A stretch of 64,000 bases of DNA from Liolophura sinensis (Eukaryota; Mollusca; Polyplacophora; Chitonida; Chitonidae). The stretch lies in contig NC_088295.1 of the NCBI RefSeq assembly GCF_032854445.1, positions 79,390,028-79,454,027 of the forward strand, in the 5' to 3' direction. The position numbers were made by a program, and so were the translations under genes. Shown here piece by piece: positions 35,101-40,611 of the stretch (positions are counted from its first letter, which is position 1; the number at the start of each line of letters is the position of its first letter). The notes beneath the pieces are model-generated. The model saw nothing but the letters and a program-made list of their open reading frames with translations, made no database searches and was not told where the DNA came from.

Positions 35101-37303
35101 GATGCCTTACTTCTTCCTCATTACTGAACCCATGTACGGTCCAACGATTACTAGTCTCCAACAGTATATAATGTGGTCTTTGTTACAGTACCATTGCTTT
35201 TCTATTCAATCAGAAAGTACAATTAACTTCCTGCTTAAGATCGCACTGGAGAAGATCGCCTTCCTGCCATTTGGCTACTTGATTGACCAATGGCGGTGGA
35301 GCGTGTTCAGCGGAGAAACACAGCCACGTGACTACAACGAGAAATGGTGGGATCTGAGGTACGGTATAAAACAATCTCATGATTGTCTTAGTCCGACAGA
35401 CTGACTGGTTATTGACTGGATAGTTAATACTGATATTTCAGTTACTACAGTGTTTTGTCTGAACACTGAAATTTTGCGCAATTCTAGAATATACCCCAAA
35501 GTTGCTGCTACTTACACGTACGTCTCCTTTTTGAGAGCTGGAATCAATATGGTTGTATAATATCAGACAGTTTGTAGAATAAAAATTGTCCAAGGCTTTT
35601 TGATGCCATGCTTAACTGTAATAAAGTAACCTTGACCATTTGCCTACATTCTATTGGCGACTAATCGGACATTGTGTACATATTCTAATCATGTCTCCAT
35701 GGTCTACAGATGTAAATATCAGGGAGTGTCTCCACCTGTCACTCGACATGAAACGGACTTTGATCCAGGGGCAAAATACCACGTGGCGTCCAATACTCCT
35801 TATATAAGGTAAACTTCAATAATATACGCCTGTATTTTGATTGAAAAATTTTCATTTTCAGTAACAGATTGAAAACAGACAACTTCTGTTATATATACGA
35901 GGGCGGTCAAATATATTGATGAAGTAACCTATGGAAACATCTTCACCTTGCGAGTATCCTGGCTTAAAGCCACAGTCAAGCTACCCACACAGATCTCAGT
36001 TTTAACAATCTGATGTGGAGCTGAAATTTATACTTCTTCCCTTTTCAAAATTTAGGGGACTGTATATTTAGGTTAAGCCTGTATCATTTCTTTTTTGATT
36101 GGTGATTTACGCCGTAGACGTAGAACATTTCATTCATACGAAGGCTGCCAGCATTATGGTGAGAGGAAATCGGATAGAGCCAGGCGGATACCTACGACCA
36201 TCCGCAGGTTGCCGGCAGACCTTCCCATGTACAGCCAGAGGTGGACGAACTCAAAGCGTATAAATCTATACTAAACCCTGGTTTCCGTTTAACTCATAGC
36301 ACTGCTTGCTAAGACTGAAACAGTAATCAAATGAATCTACCCAAATTTCTTACTTTATACACATATTTATTTTTTTTGGGTGGTTTATGTTGAACATTTG
36401 TTTTCGGCTGGTATACGAATGTCCGTTTGACGCGTACAAAAGGATCTGTTAAACAGTGTCCCTTCATTCTGCTTTTGCCTTCTGATTCAGATATTTCGTC
36501 AGCTTCATCGTCCAGTTCCAGTTCCACAAGGCCCTATGTGATGCTGCTGGTCATAAGGGCCCATTACACGAATGTGACATTTACAGGTCAAAGGAAGCAG
36601 GAACACTCTTAAGGTCAGTAGAGGGTTTTACAAGTTAACTTCGCGTTTTGAACAGAAGTGTATCAACGCCTATAGATGTGTAATAAACTAAATCATTGCA
36701 TAATGAATTAAATGGTTGGGTAAAGACGCCTGTAAAGATCAAATATTGACAACAAACGAACTATACAAGTAAACAAGGTGACAGTCAACAAATTTATTAT
36801 AAGTGAGGGGGAGAGCTCAAGTTGGACAATGCATCTTTGATACAGATAAAGTGAGATATATGCCCCTTGTCTTTGGACAAGAGTTATGTTAATGTTTTTT
36901 TCTGGATGCCACTGTATAATTTTCACATAACTTTTTCACATTCAGAACTGGCCCGTGGAACATATATGTACTTAAAACTAATAAATGTGTGTTTCCTAGT
37001 GACATGCTGAAGATGGGAGCGTCCAAGCCTTGGCCCGATGCCATGTATCGAATAACCGGCCAACGAGAGATGGACGCCGGAGCGTTGATGGAATACTTTC
37101 AGCCTCTCATAGACTGGTTGAAGGAGCAGAATGTGAATGAGAACTTAGGTTGGTCGACTAAGTGCCCGCCTCCGCCCGACTCTATCCCCAAAAATACCTG
37201 TATGAGAGCTAACAAACGTACGGGGTCATCCCCAAGACTTACCGTTACCTCACATGTGGTGTTCTTAAGTATTGCCCTGGGTTGGCTTCTGAATTGTCGC
37301 TGA
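11447..37303 (+). CDS. ACE: Two-domain angiotensin-converting enzyme (27 coding exons)
   Basis: Zinc dipeptidyl carboxypeptidase of family M2, which removes C-terminal dipeptides from peptides outside the cell. The model has 27 exons and 1249 codons (3750 nt with the stop), close to vertebrate somatic ACE. Order: signal peptide (about residues 1-20), Thr-rich linker, N domain (about 37-623), C domain (about 624-1210), C-terminal hydrophobic anchor (about 1235-1246). Zinc sites: HEMGH at 377-381 with Glu405, and HEMGH at 969-973 with Glu997. The transition-state His and Tyr are 509/519 and 1099/1109. The chloride-ligand Arg, Tyr, Trp and Arg positions of human ACE are kept in both domains, so both are predicted active and chloride-dependent. 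Exons 2-14 and 15-27 correspond one-for-one with the same intron phases, which indicates duplication of an exon block. Introns 8, 11 and 21 contain arrays copied from splice junctions. The start at 11447 is chosen for its signal peptide; an in-frame start at 11255 is possible. Confidence 0.93.
12231..12316 (+). repeat. Dispersed repeat family C, copy 2
   Basis: In intron 1. Contains CAACTGACAAAAGGCCAGAT and TATCACACTGTCGTCGCTG, the reverse complement of the copy at 8051-8124. Confidence 0.6.
12602..12826 (+). mobile_element. SINE family B, degraded full-length copy
   Basis: In intron 1. A degraded tRNA-like head (GTCGCTATGAGTTCATGTCA, B-box-like) is followed by the family core (CCTCCCAACATAATGCTAGC), GCACGGCGTAAAACAT and an AAATAAATAAATAAATAA tail. 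An oppositely oriented copy abuts it. Confidence 0.85.
12827..12996 (-). mobile_element. SINE family B, inverted copy
   Basis: Reverse-oriented copy: GTGTTTTATGCCGTACTAAA, then ACGACGG, GAGGAAGGCAGCATG and the reverse tRNA-like head CTGTGCTAGCACGCTAAC. It lies tail-to-tail with the preceding SINE. Confidence 0.8.
13223..13303 (+). repeat. Dispersed repeat family C, copy 3
   Basis: In intron 1. Contains AACTGACAAGAGGCCGTAT and CAATCACACTTGTCTCTGCT, in the same orientation as the copy at 12231. Confidence 0.6.
13497..13609 (+). CDS. ACE: ACE exon 2 (N domain start)
   Basis: Encodes [20 protein letters not shown], the first helix of an M2 domain. The acceptor is CCTTAG|CTCAGG and the donor TCG|GTAAGT. 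113 nt, phases 1 and 0. Its paralogue is exon 15 (122 nt), which starts with the same AQEWL. Confidence 0.9.
14314..14475 (+). CDS. ACE: ACE exon 3 (N domain)
   Basis: 54 codons, both borders phase 0, containing [14 protein letters not shown] and [13 protein letters not shown]. Same length and phase as exon 16. Acceptor AATCAG|ATTCAA, donor AGG|GTACGT. Confidence 0.9.
15246..15333 (+). CDS. ACE: ACE exon 4 (N domain)
   Basis: 88 nt (phase 0 to 1) encoding [20 protein letters not shown]. The two cysteines correspond to the conserved first disulphide of M2 enzymes. Exon 17 has the same length. Confidence 0.91.
16005..16148 (+). CDS. ACE: ACE exon 5 (N domain)
   Basis: 144 nt, phase 1 at both ends, encoding [20 protein letters not shown] and [16 protein letters not shown]. 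This is the W..WR..G helical region of ACE. Identical in length and phase to exon 18. Confidence 0.92.
17058..17249 (+). CDS. ACE: ACE exon 6 (N domain, chloride ligands)
   Basis: 192 nt, phase 1 at both ends. EYWRSFYED holds the Arg matching human tACE Arg186, LKQTYGADK the Tyr matching Tyr224, and the exon ends in HIPAHLLG. The donor is weak (CTCG|GTCTGT) and is followed at once by a T-rich run. Confidence 0.9.
17408..17537 (+). mobile_element. SINE family B, 5'-truncated copy
   Basis: In intron 6. AACCTGCGGATGGTCGTGGG, CCTCCCACTATAATGCTGGC and GTAAAACACCGATCAATAAA show the family core and tail. The head is missing. Confidence 0.85.
17707..17804 (+). CDS. ACE: ACE exon 7 (N domain)
   Basis: 98 nt (phase 1 to 0) encoding [20 protein letters not shown] and ending EMIKQ, whose Gln matches human Gln281 (binds the substrate carboxylate). 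Same length and phase as exon 20. Confidence 0.92.
17886..17962 (+). mobile_element. SINE family B, 3' fragment
   Basis: In intron 7. CAGAATGCTGGTCGCCGTCC, a TATAAGTGAA match and an AAATAAATAAAT tail. Only the last part of the element remains. Confidence 0.65.
18276..18465 (-). mobile_element. SINE family B, reverse copy
   Basis: In intron 7. GGCCAGCATTATGGTGGGAG, CACGACCATCCGCAGGTTGC, GCCAGCATGAGCTGGACG and CTCCTGGGTCATTGCGCC show a reverse-oriented copy, with a degraded tRNA-like head at the right end. Confidence 0.85.
18697..18869 (+). CDS. ACE: ACE exon 8 (N domain)
   Basis: 173 nt (phase 0 to 2). Encodes [18 protein letters not shown] and [15 protein letters not shown]; the His of CHASAW matches the substrate-binding His353. 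Same length and phase as exon 21. Donor TTTCG|GTAAGG. Confidence 0.93.
19123..20973 (+). repeat. About 41-bp minisatellite derived from the exon 9 acceptor junction
   Basis: Fills most of intron 8 and directly abuts exon 9. The typical unit is TGTGGTAATTCCAG followed by GAGAGAAATGTTCATTCCTG and ATTAGCT or ACTAACT. The true junction reads TTTGTGGTAATTTCAG followed by GATAAAAATGTGCAC, so a unit corresponds to the last ~20 nt of the intron plus the first ~20 nt of the exon. The central part (about 19300-20800) is regular at 41 bp. Units nearest each edge (19132, 20803, 20896, 20966) look more like the junction itself. By length there are about 45 units; I did not count them one by one. Confidence 0.93.
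20974..21098 (+). CDS. ACE: ACE exon 9: first zinc-binding HEMGH
   Basis: 125 nt (phase 2 to 1) encoding [20 protein letters not shown] and then GHIQYFMQY. The HExxH zinc motif lies at 21023-21037, with two zinc-ligand His and the catalytic Glu. Its acceptor is the last member of the intron 8 array. Same length and phase as exon 22. Confidence 0.95.
21387..21491 (+). CDS. ACE: ACE exon 10: third zinc ligand
   Basis: 105 nt, phase 1 at both ends. [16 protein letters not shown] carries the Glu that is the third zinc ligand, 24 residues after the HEMGH. Paralogue of exon 23 (99 nt). Donor AAGG|GTAAAC. Confidence 0.93.
21743..21887 (+). CDS. ACE: ACE exon 11 (N domain)
   Basis: 145 nt (phase 1 to 2) encoding [20 protein letters not shown] and YNKHWWGL. 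The Trp pair matches human Trp485/486, and the following Arg (human Arg489, chloride ligand) is split across the splice. The last ~28 nt and the donor CTCAG|GTGAGG are the template of the array that follows. Confidence 0.94.
21859..23950 (+). repeat. 38-bp minisatellite derived from the exon 11 donor junction
   Basis: The period is 38 bp, checked at successive CATTGG positions 21871, 21909 and 21947. The first unit is the exon end itself: ATATAACAAACATTGGTGGG, then GCCTCAG|GTGAGGTCAC. The next copies (to about 22060) match it. From about 22330 variants appear, and after 22740 units become ATAACAAACATTGGTGGACC then TGAG|GTGAGAGTTCT, still 38 bp. By length about 55 units. Each retains a donor-like AG|GTGAG. 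A long minus-strand open frame here is a by-product of the repeat. Confidence 0.94.
23951..24145 (+). repeat. Decayed distal part of the intron 11 array (about 77-bp units)
   Basis: Units of about 77 bp (roughly twice 38) contain ACTGATGGACTCTGG, GAGAGCCTCTGCAATA and ACATTGATGGAACC. They keep the ACATTGATGG core of the neighbouring array and look like its oldest part. Confidence 0.7.
24458..24556 (+). CDS. ACE: ACE exon 12: catalytic His
   Basis: 99 nt, phase 2 at both ends. Encodes [20 protein letters not shown] and [12 protein letters not shown]; the His corresponds to human His513. Donor ATAAG|GTTGGT is weak. Same length and phase as exon 25. Confidence 0.92.
24888..25013 (+). CDS. ACE: ACE exon 13 (N domain)
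   Basis: 126 nt, phase 2 at both ends, encoding [20 protein letters not shown] and [16 protein letters not shown]. The split Arg and first Tyr match human Arg522 (chloride ligand) and Tyr523 (transition-state stabiliser). Paralogue of exon 26 (123 nt). Confidence 0.93.
25687..25877 (+). CDS. ACE: ACE exon 14: end of the N domain
   Basis: 191 nt (phase 2 to 1): [46 protein letters not shown]. This is the conserved C-terminal helix region of an M2 domain. Donor GAAG|GTCAGT joins in phase to exon 15, linking the two domains. The 220-nt intron that follows has no in-frame stop. Confidence 0.92.
26098..26219 (+). CDS. ACE: ACE exon 15: start of the C domain
   Basis: 122 nt (phase 1 to 0): [20 protein letters not shown] and [13 protein letters not shown]. 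Acceptor TCTCTAG|AACGAG after a T-rich tract. Paralogue of exon 2. Confidence 0.92.
26606..26767 (+). CDS. ACE: ACE exon 16 (C domain)
   Basis: 162 nt, phase 0 at both ends: [20 protein letters not shown] and [14 protein letters not shown]. Same size and phase as exon 3. The acceptor is CAAAAAG|CTGCAA, with a T-run upstream. Confidence 0.9.
26841..27003 (+). mobile_element. SINE family B, 5'-truncated copy
   Basis: In intron 16. CGGCCGTAAGTGGGAAGGTC, ATCCCACCATAATGCTGGCC, TTGAGTACGGCGTAAAACAC and an AAATAAATAAAT tail. Confidence 0.9.
27548..27935. mobile_element. GC-rich foldback (MITE-like) element
   Basis: In intron 16. The left end (TTTTCGCGGCTTGTGGGTTA, later GGGTTATTCTTATGGG and GGAGGGTGCG) is repeated in reverse complement at the right end (CGCACCCCCC, CCCCATAAGAATAACCCAC, AAACGGCGAAAT). 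Imperfect arms of roughly 90-100 bp enclose a distinct centre. It is far more GC-rich than the surrounding intron. No target duplication is clear. Confidence 0.7.
28096..28183 (+). CDS. ACE: ACE exon 17 (C domain)
   Basis: 88 nt (phase 0 to 1): [20 protein letters not shown] then DRCLEIEP, keeping the paired cysteines of exon 4. Acceptor TTGTAG|CTGTCG, donor CCAG|GTAAGA. Confidence 0.92.
28333..28520 (+). mobile_element. SINE family A, internally deleted copy
   Basis: In intron 17. The tRNA-like head (GATAGCACAGTTGGCAGAGC, GATCAATCC) is joined to the distal body (AAGAGCGGTGGAAATCCGTC, GCAACAAGGAGGC). The middle of the element is missing. Confidence 0.8.
28663..28806 (+). CDS. ACE: ACE exon 18 (C domain)
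   Basis: 144 nt, phase 1 at both ends: [40 protein letters not shown]. Closely parallel to exon 5. Donor TCGG|GTAAGA. Confidence 0.93.
29141..29405 (-). mobile_element. SINE family B, near full-length reverse copy
   Basis: In intron 18. A 26-nt T run (the poly-A tail in reverse) leads into TTGGTGTTTTACGCCGTACT, GCCAGCATTATGGTGGGTGG and CACGACCATCCGCAGGCTGC. It ends in the reverse tRNA-like head (GCTAGCGCGCTAACCGACTG), whose other strand carries A-box and B-box-like sequences (TGGCTCAGTCGGTTAGC, GAGTTCAAGTCC). Best-preserved copy of this family here. Confidence 0.92.
30546..30687 (+). mobile_element. SINE family B, truncated copy with 14-bp target duplication
   Basis: In intron 18. AAGGTCTGTCAGCAACC through CACACCATAATGCTGGCC to GTACGGCGTAAAACACC and an A-rich tail. 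It is flanked on both sides by TACTGTGGACAATT (30532-30545 and 30688-30701), a perfect 14-bp target-site duplication that fixes the insertion limits. Confidence 0.95.
30905..31268 (+). mobile_element. SINE family A, full-length copy with tRNA-like head
   Basis: In intron 18. The head folds like a tRNA: CCGC / TTTGGGA / GCGG (30937-30951) is an anticodon arm with a UGG-like anticodon, and CCAGG / CCTGG (30957-30972) a T-arm stem. The body has GTGTAACGACTGGTTGACCC and GGCTCGGGCGGGGCAAC, ending in TGACTGAAAAATTGTT and a CACTCACTCATT-type tail. It ends about 20 nt before the exon 19 acceptor. Confidence 0.9.
31290..31487 (+). CDS. ACE: ACE exon 19 (C domain, chloride ligands)
   Basis: 198 nt, phase 1 at both ends: [15 protein letters not shown] (Arg186 equivalent), [18 protein letters not shown] (Tyr224 equivalent), HIPAHLLG. 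Paralogue of exon 6 with two extra codons. Acceptor ACGATAG|GAATTT lies just downstream of the SINE tail. Confidence 0.93.
31945..32260 (+). repeat. Degenerate about 21-bp repeats
   Basis: In intron 19. Loose tandem units of TAGCTCTCCATTTATTGAGG type with many differences and interruptions, running up to the 57-bp duplication before exon 20. Confidence 0.75.
32261..32374 (+). repeat. 57-bp tandem duplication touching the exon 20 acceptor
   Basis: Two near-identical copies, TCCATGTAATTACTGTCAGG through AACAAATTGT to TATATGTTGTTATTTC, start at 32261 and 32318. The second runs into the exon 20 acceptor (TTCTACAG). Differences are few, so the duplication looks recent. Confidence 0.92.
32382..32479 (+). 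CDS. ACE: ACE exon 20 (C domain)
   Basis: 98 nt (phase 1 to 0): [20 protein letters not shown] and ELKKQ, keeping the Gln281 equivalent. Same length as exon 7. Donor CAA|GTAAGA. Confidence 0.93.
32744..33035 (+). mobile_element. SINE family A, diverged copy
   Basis: In intron 20. TTCGGGAGCGTTAGATACAT, TTGACCCGTATCAGTATAAT, GAGTGGTAGAAATCCGTCC and ACTCTTTCGTCGTC match the full copy at 30905. It ends about 40 nt before the exon 21 acceptor. Confidence 0.85.
33077..33249 (+). CDS. ACE: ACE exon 21 (C domain)
   Basis: 173 nt (phase 0 to 2): [40 protein letters not shown]. The His353 equivalent is in CHASAW. Same length and phase as exon 8. The donor TACAG|GTAAGT is a perfect consensus and is copied in the array that follows. 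Confidence 0.94.
33193..33868 (+). repeat. 101-bp tandem array derived from the exon 21 donor junction
   Basis: GGTTGTATGTCATGCC of exon 21 recurs with a 101-bp period (33199, 33300, 33401, 33502, 33603, 33703, about 33805). Each unit holds ~50 nt of exon end (CTCAGCCTGGGACTTCAGTA), the donor TTACAG|GTAAGTCTG and ~50 nt of intron start (TTGTAGACATTCCCCTG). The first unit is the real junction; six imperfect copies follow, the last with a damaged donor. Confidence 0.96.
34103..34227 (+). CDS. ACE: ACE exon 22: second zinc-binding HEMGH
   Basis: 125 nt (phase 2 to 1): [20 protein letters not shown], with the zinc motif at 34152-34166, then [19 protein letters not shown]. Same length and phase as exon 9. 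Acceptor TCCGTAG|AATAAA. Confidence 0.96.
34686..34784 (+). CDS. ACE: ACE exon 23: third zinc ligand
   Basis: 99 nt, phase 1 at both ends: [20 protein letters not shown], with the zinc-ligand Glu 24 residues after HEMGH. Two codons shorter than exon 10. Confidence 0.94.
34959..35096 (-). mobile_element. SINE family B, reverse truncated copy
   Basis: In intron 23. TATTTATTTATTTAGAG (reverse tail), CACGACGGCGGCCAGAATTA and ACGACCATCCGCAGGTTGCT. The head is missing. Confidence 0.85.
35214..35358 (+). CDS. ACE: ACE exon 24 (C domain)
   Basis: 145 nt (phase 1 to 2): [38 protein letters not shown], then the split chloride-ligand Arg. Same length and phase as exon 11, but its donor (CTGAG|GTACGG) is not followed by an array. 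Confidence 0.95.
35710..35808 (+). CDS. ACE: ACE exon 25: catalytic His
   Basis: 99 nt, phase 2 at both ends: [32 protein letters not shown]. The His matches human His513. Identical in length and phase to exon 12. Confidence 0.94.
36094..36260 (-). mobile_element. SINE family B, reverse truncated copy
   Basis: In intron 25. TTGATTGGTGATTTACGCCG, GCCAGCATTATGGTGAGAGG, ACGACCATCCGCAGGTTGCC. Confidence 0.85.
36491..36613 (+). CDS. ACE: ACE exon 26 (C domain)
   Basis: 123 nt, phase 2 at both ends: [36 protein letters not shown]. Keeps the Arg522/Tyr523 equivalents. One codon shorter than exon 13. Confidence 0.94.
37000..37303 (+). CDS. ACE: ACE exon 27: C-domain end and membrane tail
   Basis: 304 nt with TGA at 37301. 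[20 protein letters not shown] and [17 protein letters not shown] close the domain. A Pro/Ser/Lys spacer then leads to the hydrophobic stretch [13 protein letters not shown], with only NCR after it. This tail suits a GPI-anchor signal (small residues GSS upstream) or a very short C-terminal anchor, unlike the longer cytoplasmic tail of vertebrate ACE. Confidence 0.93.
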
Positions 37304-38258
37304 TGCTATTATTAATAGATCTCAAAGGTTGCAAAGATTCCCCTGAAGGCTTGTACATGCATAACCTTTCATCGGTAGCACTACATGTTTCATCATGGTG
37401 ACGAATGTGATAATCCAGATATTTGCAGTAAAGACGTTTCCAGGCGTCACTGAGTAAAACCCATTATTTAGTGTGTAATGTATGTGTAATTCTAGAGATA
37501 AATTATGCAAATGATCTGAAATAATTAAGCCTTTCAAGTTCTGCTTTTGGTACCCAATACCGCATGTCTGTGTGTATATTCAATGCGTTGGGTAACGGTA
37601 AAATCAGAGTCCCATGCATGCATGGGAGTATACACATGATTTCAAGATGTTTGACCAATTTGTAAATATAAGCGGATTGGCCATTTGATATTATTGATTT
37701 ATTGATATCTTACAATATTCAAGTCTACACACAAATTCCTGAAGACGTCTTATAGAACAGTTAACATTAACTGAAAAAATCCATACCTGACGAGGTTTTG
37801 TTACGTGCATTATATTAAATCATTCTAGTGTGTTCATAACGGAGTGAATGTGCTGGCTCTTACCAATGATAAACAAATACAAATCACTCCATGTAGTCAT
37901 AAATGCGGTTTTTTCCCTGCCATTCAGGCCTGTAATCGATCCAGTGGTTCATCCCTTACAGCTGTTTGGCATTTTTTCAATTTTTTTAATCTTTTTGTGT
38001 ATTTTTGCTTTTCCATTGGTTTTCTCACAGGATTTCTCGCTGCGTATTTAATCCAGGATTATCCGGGCATTAAAATATTACAAAAATGTTGAGATTGTTA
38101 CTCACCTTTATTTTGTGCATGTTAGTAATTTGAGTCCACTCCTTTGCGAACTCACTATTGTTACACAATACTTTGACAATACTTGAATACTTCTCTTAGT
38201 TCACAGTTGGATAGTACTTGCCTCTTGTGGTTGCAAGAATGAATGCACTGAGTTTGGG
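37304..38258. other. ACE 3' flank
   Basis: Probably holds the 3' UTR. No AATAAA is seen close to the stop; ATTAAA at 37814-37819, followed by a GT-rich run, is the nearest plausible variant signal. No other gene or element is recognised. Confidence 0.4.
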
Positions 38259-38511
38259 TGAGTGAGTGTTTGGAGTTTAACGTCCTACTTAACAATTTTT
38301 CAGTCATATGACGACGAATGAGTCCTTAGAGTGCATGTAATGTGCCTCCTTATTGCAGGACGCATTTCCACCGCTCTTTTACCCAAGGCAAGTAAGTTGC
38401 CATACCCGAACCATTATACTGATACGGGTCAACCAACCGTTGGACATCCCCTTAATGCTGAAAACCAAGCGAGGAAGCCACGATTTCCTCTTTCAAAGTC
38501 TTAGGTGTGAT
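38259..38511 (-). mobile_element. SINE family A, reverse copy
   Basis: GTGAGTGAGTGTTTGGAGTT (reverse tail), ACAATTTTTCAGTCATATGA, TTTCCACCGCTCTTTTACCC, GATACGGGTCAACCAACCGT and TCTTAGGTGTGA. The tRNA-like head is lost where the 45-bp array begins. Confidence 0.88.
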
Positions 38512-39900
38512 CCAAACCCAATTAAGTTACCTGCACAGGTTCACTACCAAGACGATACAAACCCAATAAAGGTACCTTCATCAGTCCACTACTAAGACAA
38601 TCCAAACCCAATAAAGTTACCTGTACCAGTTCACCACCAGGACAATCCAAACCAAATAAAGTTACCTGCATCAGTCCACTGCCAAGACGATCCAAACTCA
38701 ATAAAGTTACCTGTTCCAGTTCACTACCAAGACGATCCAAACCCAATAAAGTTACCTATTCCAGTTCACTACCAAGACAATCCAAGACCACTAAAGTTGC
38801 CTGCATCAGTCAACTACCAAGACGACCCAAGGCCAATATAGTTACCTGCATCAGTTCACTACCAAGACGATCCAAACTCAATAAAGTTGCCTGCATCAGT
38901 CAACTACCAAGACGACCCAAGGCCAATATATTTACCTGCACCAGTCCACTACCAAGACAATCCAAGACCAATAAAGTTACCTGCATCAGTCCACTACCAA
39001 GACGACCCAAGGCCAATATATTTACCTGCACCAGTCCACTACCAAGACAATCCAAGACCAATAAAGTTACCTGCATCAGTCAACTACCAAGACGACCCAA
39101 GGCCAATATATTTACCTGCTCCAGTCCACTACCAAGACAATCCAAGACCAATAAAGTTACCTGCATCAGTCAACTACCAAGACGACCCAAGGCCAATATG
39201 TTTACCTGCACCAGTCCACTACCAAGACAATCCAAGACCAATAAAGTTACCTGCATCAGTCAACTACCAAGACGACCCAAGGCCAATATATTTACCTGCA
39301 CCAGTCCACTACCAAGACAATCCAAGACCAATAAAGTTACCTGCATCAGTCAACTACCAAGACGACCCAAGGCCAATATGTTTACCTGCACCAGTCCACT
39401 ACCAAGACAATCCAAGACCAATAAAGTTACCTGCATCAGTCCACTACCAAGACGACCCAAGGCCAATATGTTTACCTGCACCAGTCCACTACCAAGACAA
39501 TCCAAGACCAATAAAGTTACCTGCATCAGTCCACTACCAAGGCGACCCGAGGCCAGTATAATTACTTGCATCAGTCTACTTGCCAAGGCAATCCAAGGCC
39601 GAGAAAGTTACCTATCAAGGCAATCCAAGGCAAATAAAGCTCCCTGCACTAGCTGACTTAACAAAGCAATTCAAGTACAATAAAGTTAGTTATATCAGTT
39701 CACTTGCCAAAGTAATCGAAGGCCGATAAATTTACCTGTACCAGTTTACCAGGAAGCCAATCCAAGACCAATAAAGTTACGTGTATCGGTTCACTTACCA
39801 AGACAATCAAGATCAATCAAGTTACCTGTACCAGTCTACTAGGAAGACAATCCAAGACCAATAAAAATACCTGTACCAATCCACTACCAAGACAATCTAA
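38512..39900 (+). repeat. 45-bp minisatellite with 90-bp higher-order period
   Basis: Units such as AAAGTTACCTGCATCAGTCC then ACTACCAAGACGACCCAAGG alternate with a variant having ATTTACCTGCACCAGTCCAC and GACAATCCAAGACCA, giving a 90-bp double unit that is very regular at about 38880-39540. Later copies decay to about 39900. Open frames exist on both strands because 45 is a multiple of three. The array starts exactly where the SINE loses its head. Confidence 0.92.
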
Positions 39901-40275
39901 GACTAATCGTGATCGAACCCACGACCATGGCACATGTGTGCCCTGTGATCGCCTGTCCTAGTCTACTACTACGATAATCCCTTACCATTGTAGTTATCAG
40001 TCCGAGCTATCTACAAAGGTAATTAAAGGTCAATGTAACTTAAACTCGGTCTATAACAGGTAATTCAACGTCAGGGTGGCATTCGCCTTTTAGACTCGTC
40101 CACCAGGTAATTTAAGACCAAAAGCAACCTTTTCAGTTACTCTTTGAGGTATATTGTACGTAGGCTGCTAAGTGGGCATTAGATTTGTAATATATATGCT
40201 ACCGGTATGTTAGCAATCATAGCAGCTTCCTCGATTCGAGTATACCACAATTTTCTAATAAAAATGACTGATTGA

Positions 40276-40380
40276 TTGATTTATTTGATTGGTGTTTTAC
40301 GTCGTATACAAGAATATTTCACTATACAAATATGACGGCGGCCAGCATTATGGTGGGAGGAAATCCTAAAAATGCCCGGG
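40276..40380 (-). mobile_element. SINE family B, reverse truncated copy
   Basis: GATTGGTGTTTTACGTCGTA, ATGACGGCGGCCAGCATTAT, GGTGGGAGGAAATCC; only the 3' half remains. Confidence 0.85.
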
Positions 40381-40611
40381 AGATCAGAAAAGGAAAATAA
40401 ATATACACTACAACAGCCAAGCCATAAACTTAAACGTCACTAGGAGGTCTGTCCATACAGCCTGGATGTAATGCTGTAGGCTCTAGGCTTACATGTCTAT
40501 ACTGCAAATGTAACACGCTCTTTCGGCATGGTTCTGAAATATATTTCACATAGTCAATATGTAGACCTTATACCGGAGTATTTTCTTTTAAATTTCATAT
40601 TTCTTAAAATA

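Noticed and set aside
35894-35990. Possible mariner end (ACGAGGGCGGTCAAATA)
   Set aside because: Only one short motif match; no second end or transposase remains nearby.
38887-39561. 224-codon plus-strand open frame with 30-residue repeats
   Set aside because: The 45-bp period is a multiple of three, and both strands are open. No gene signals.
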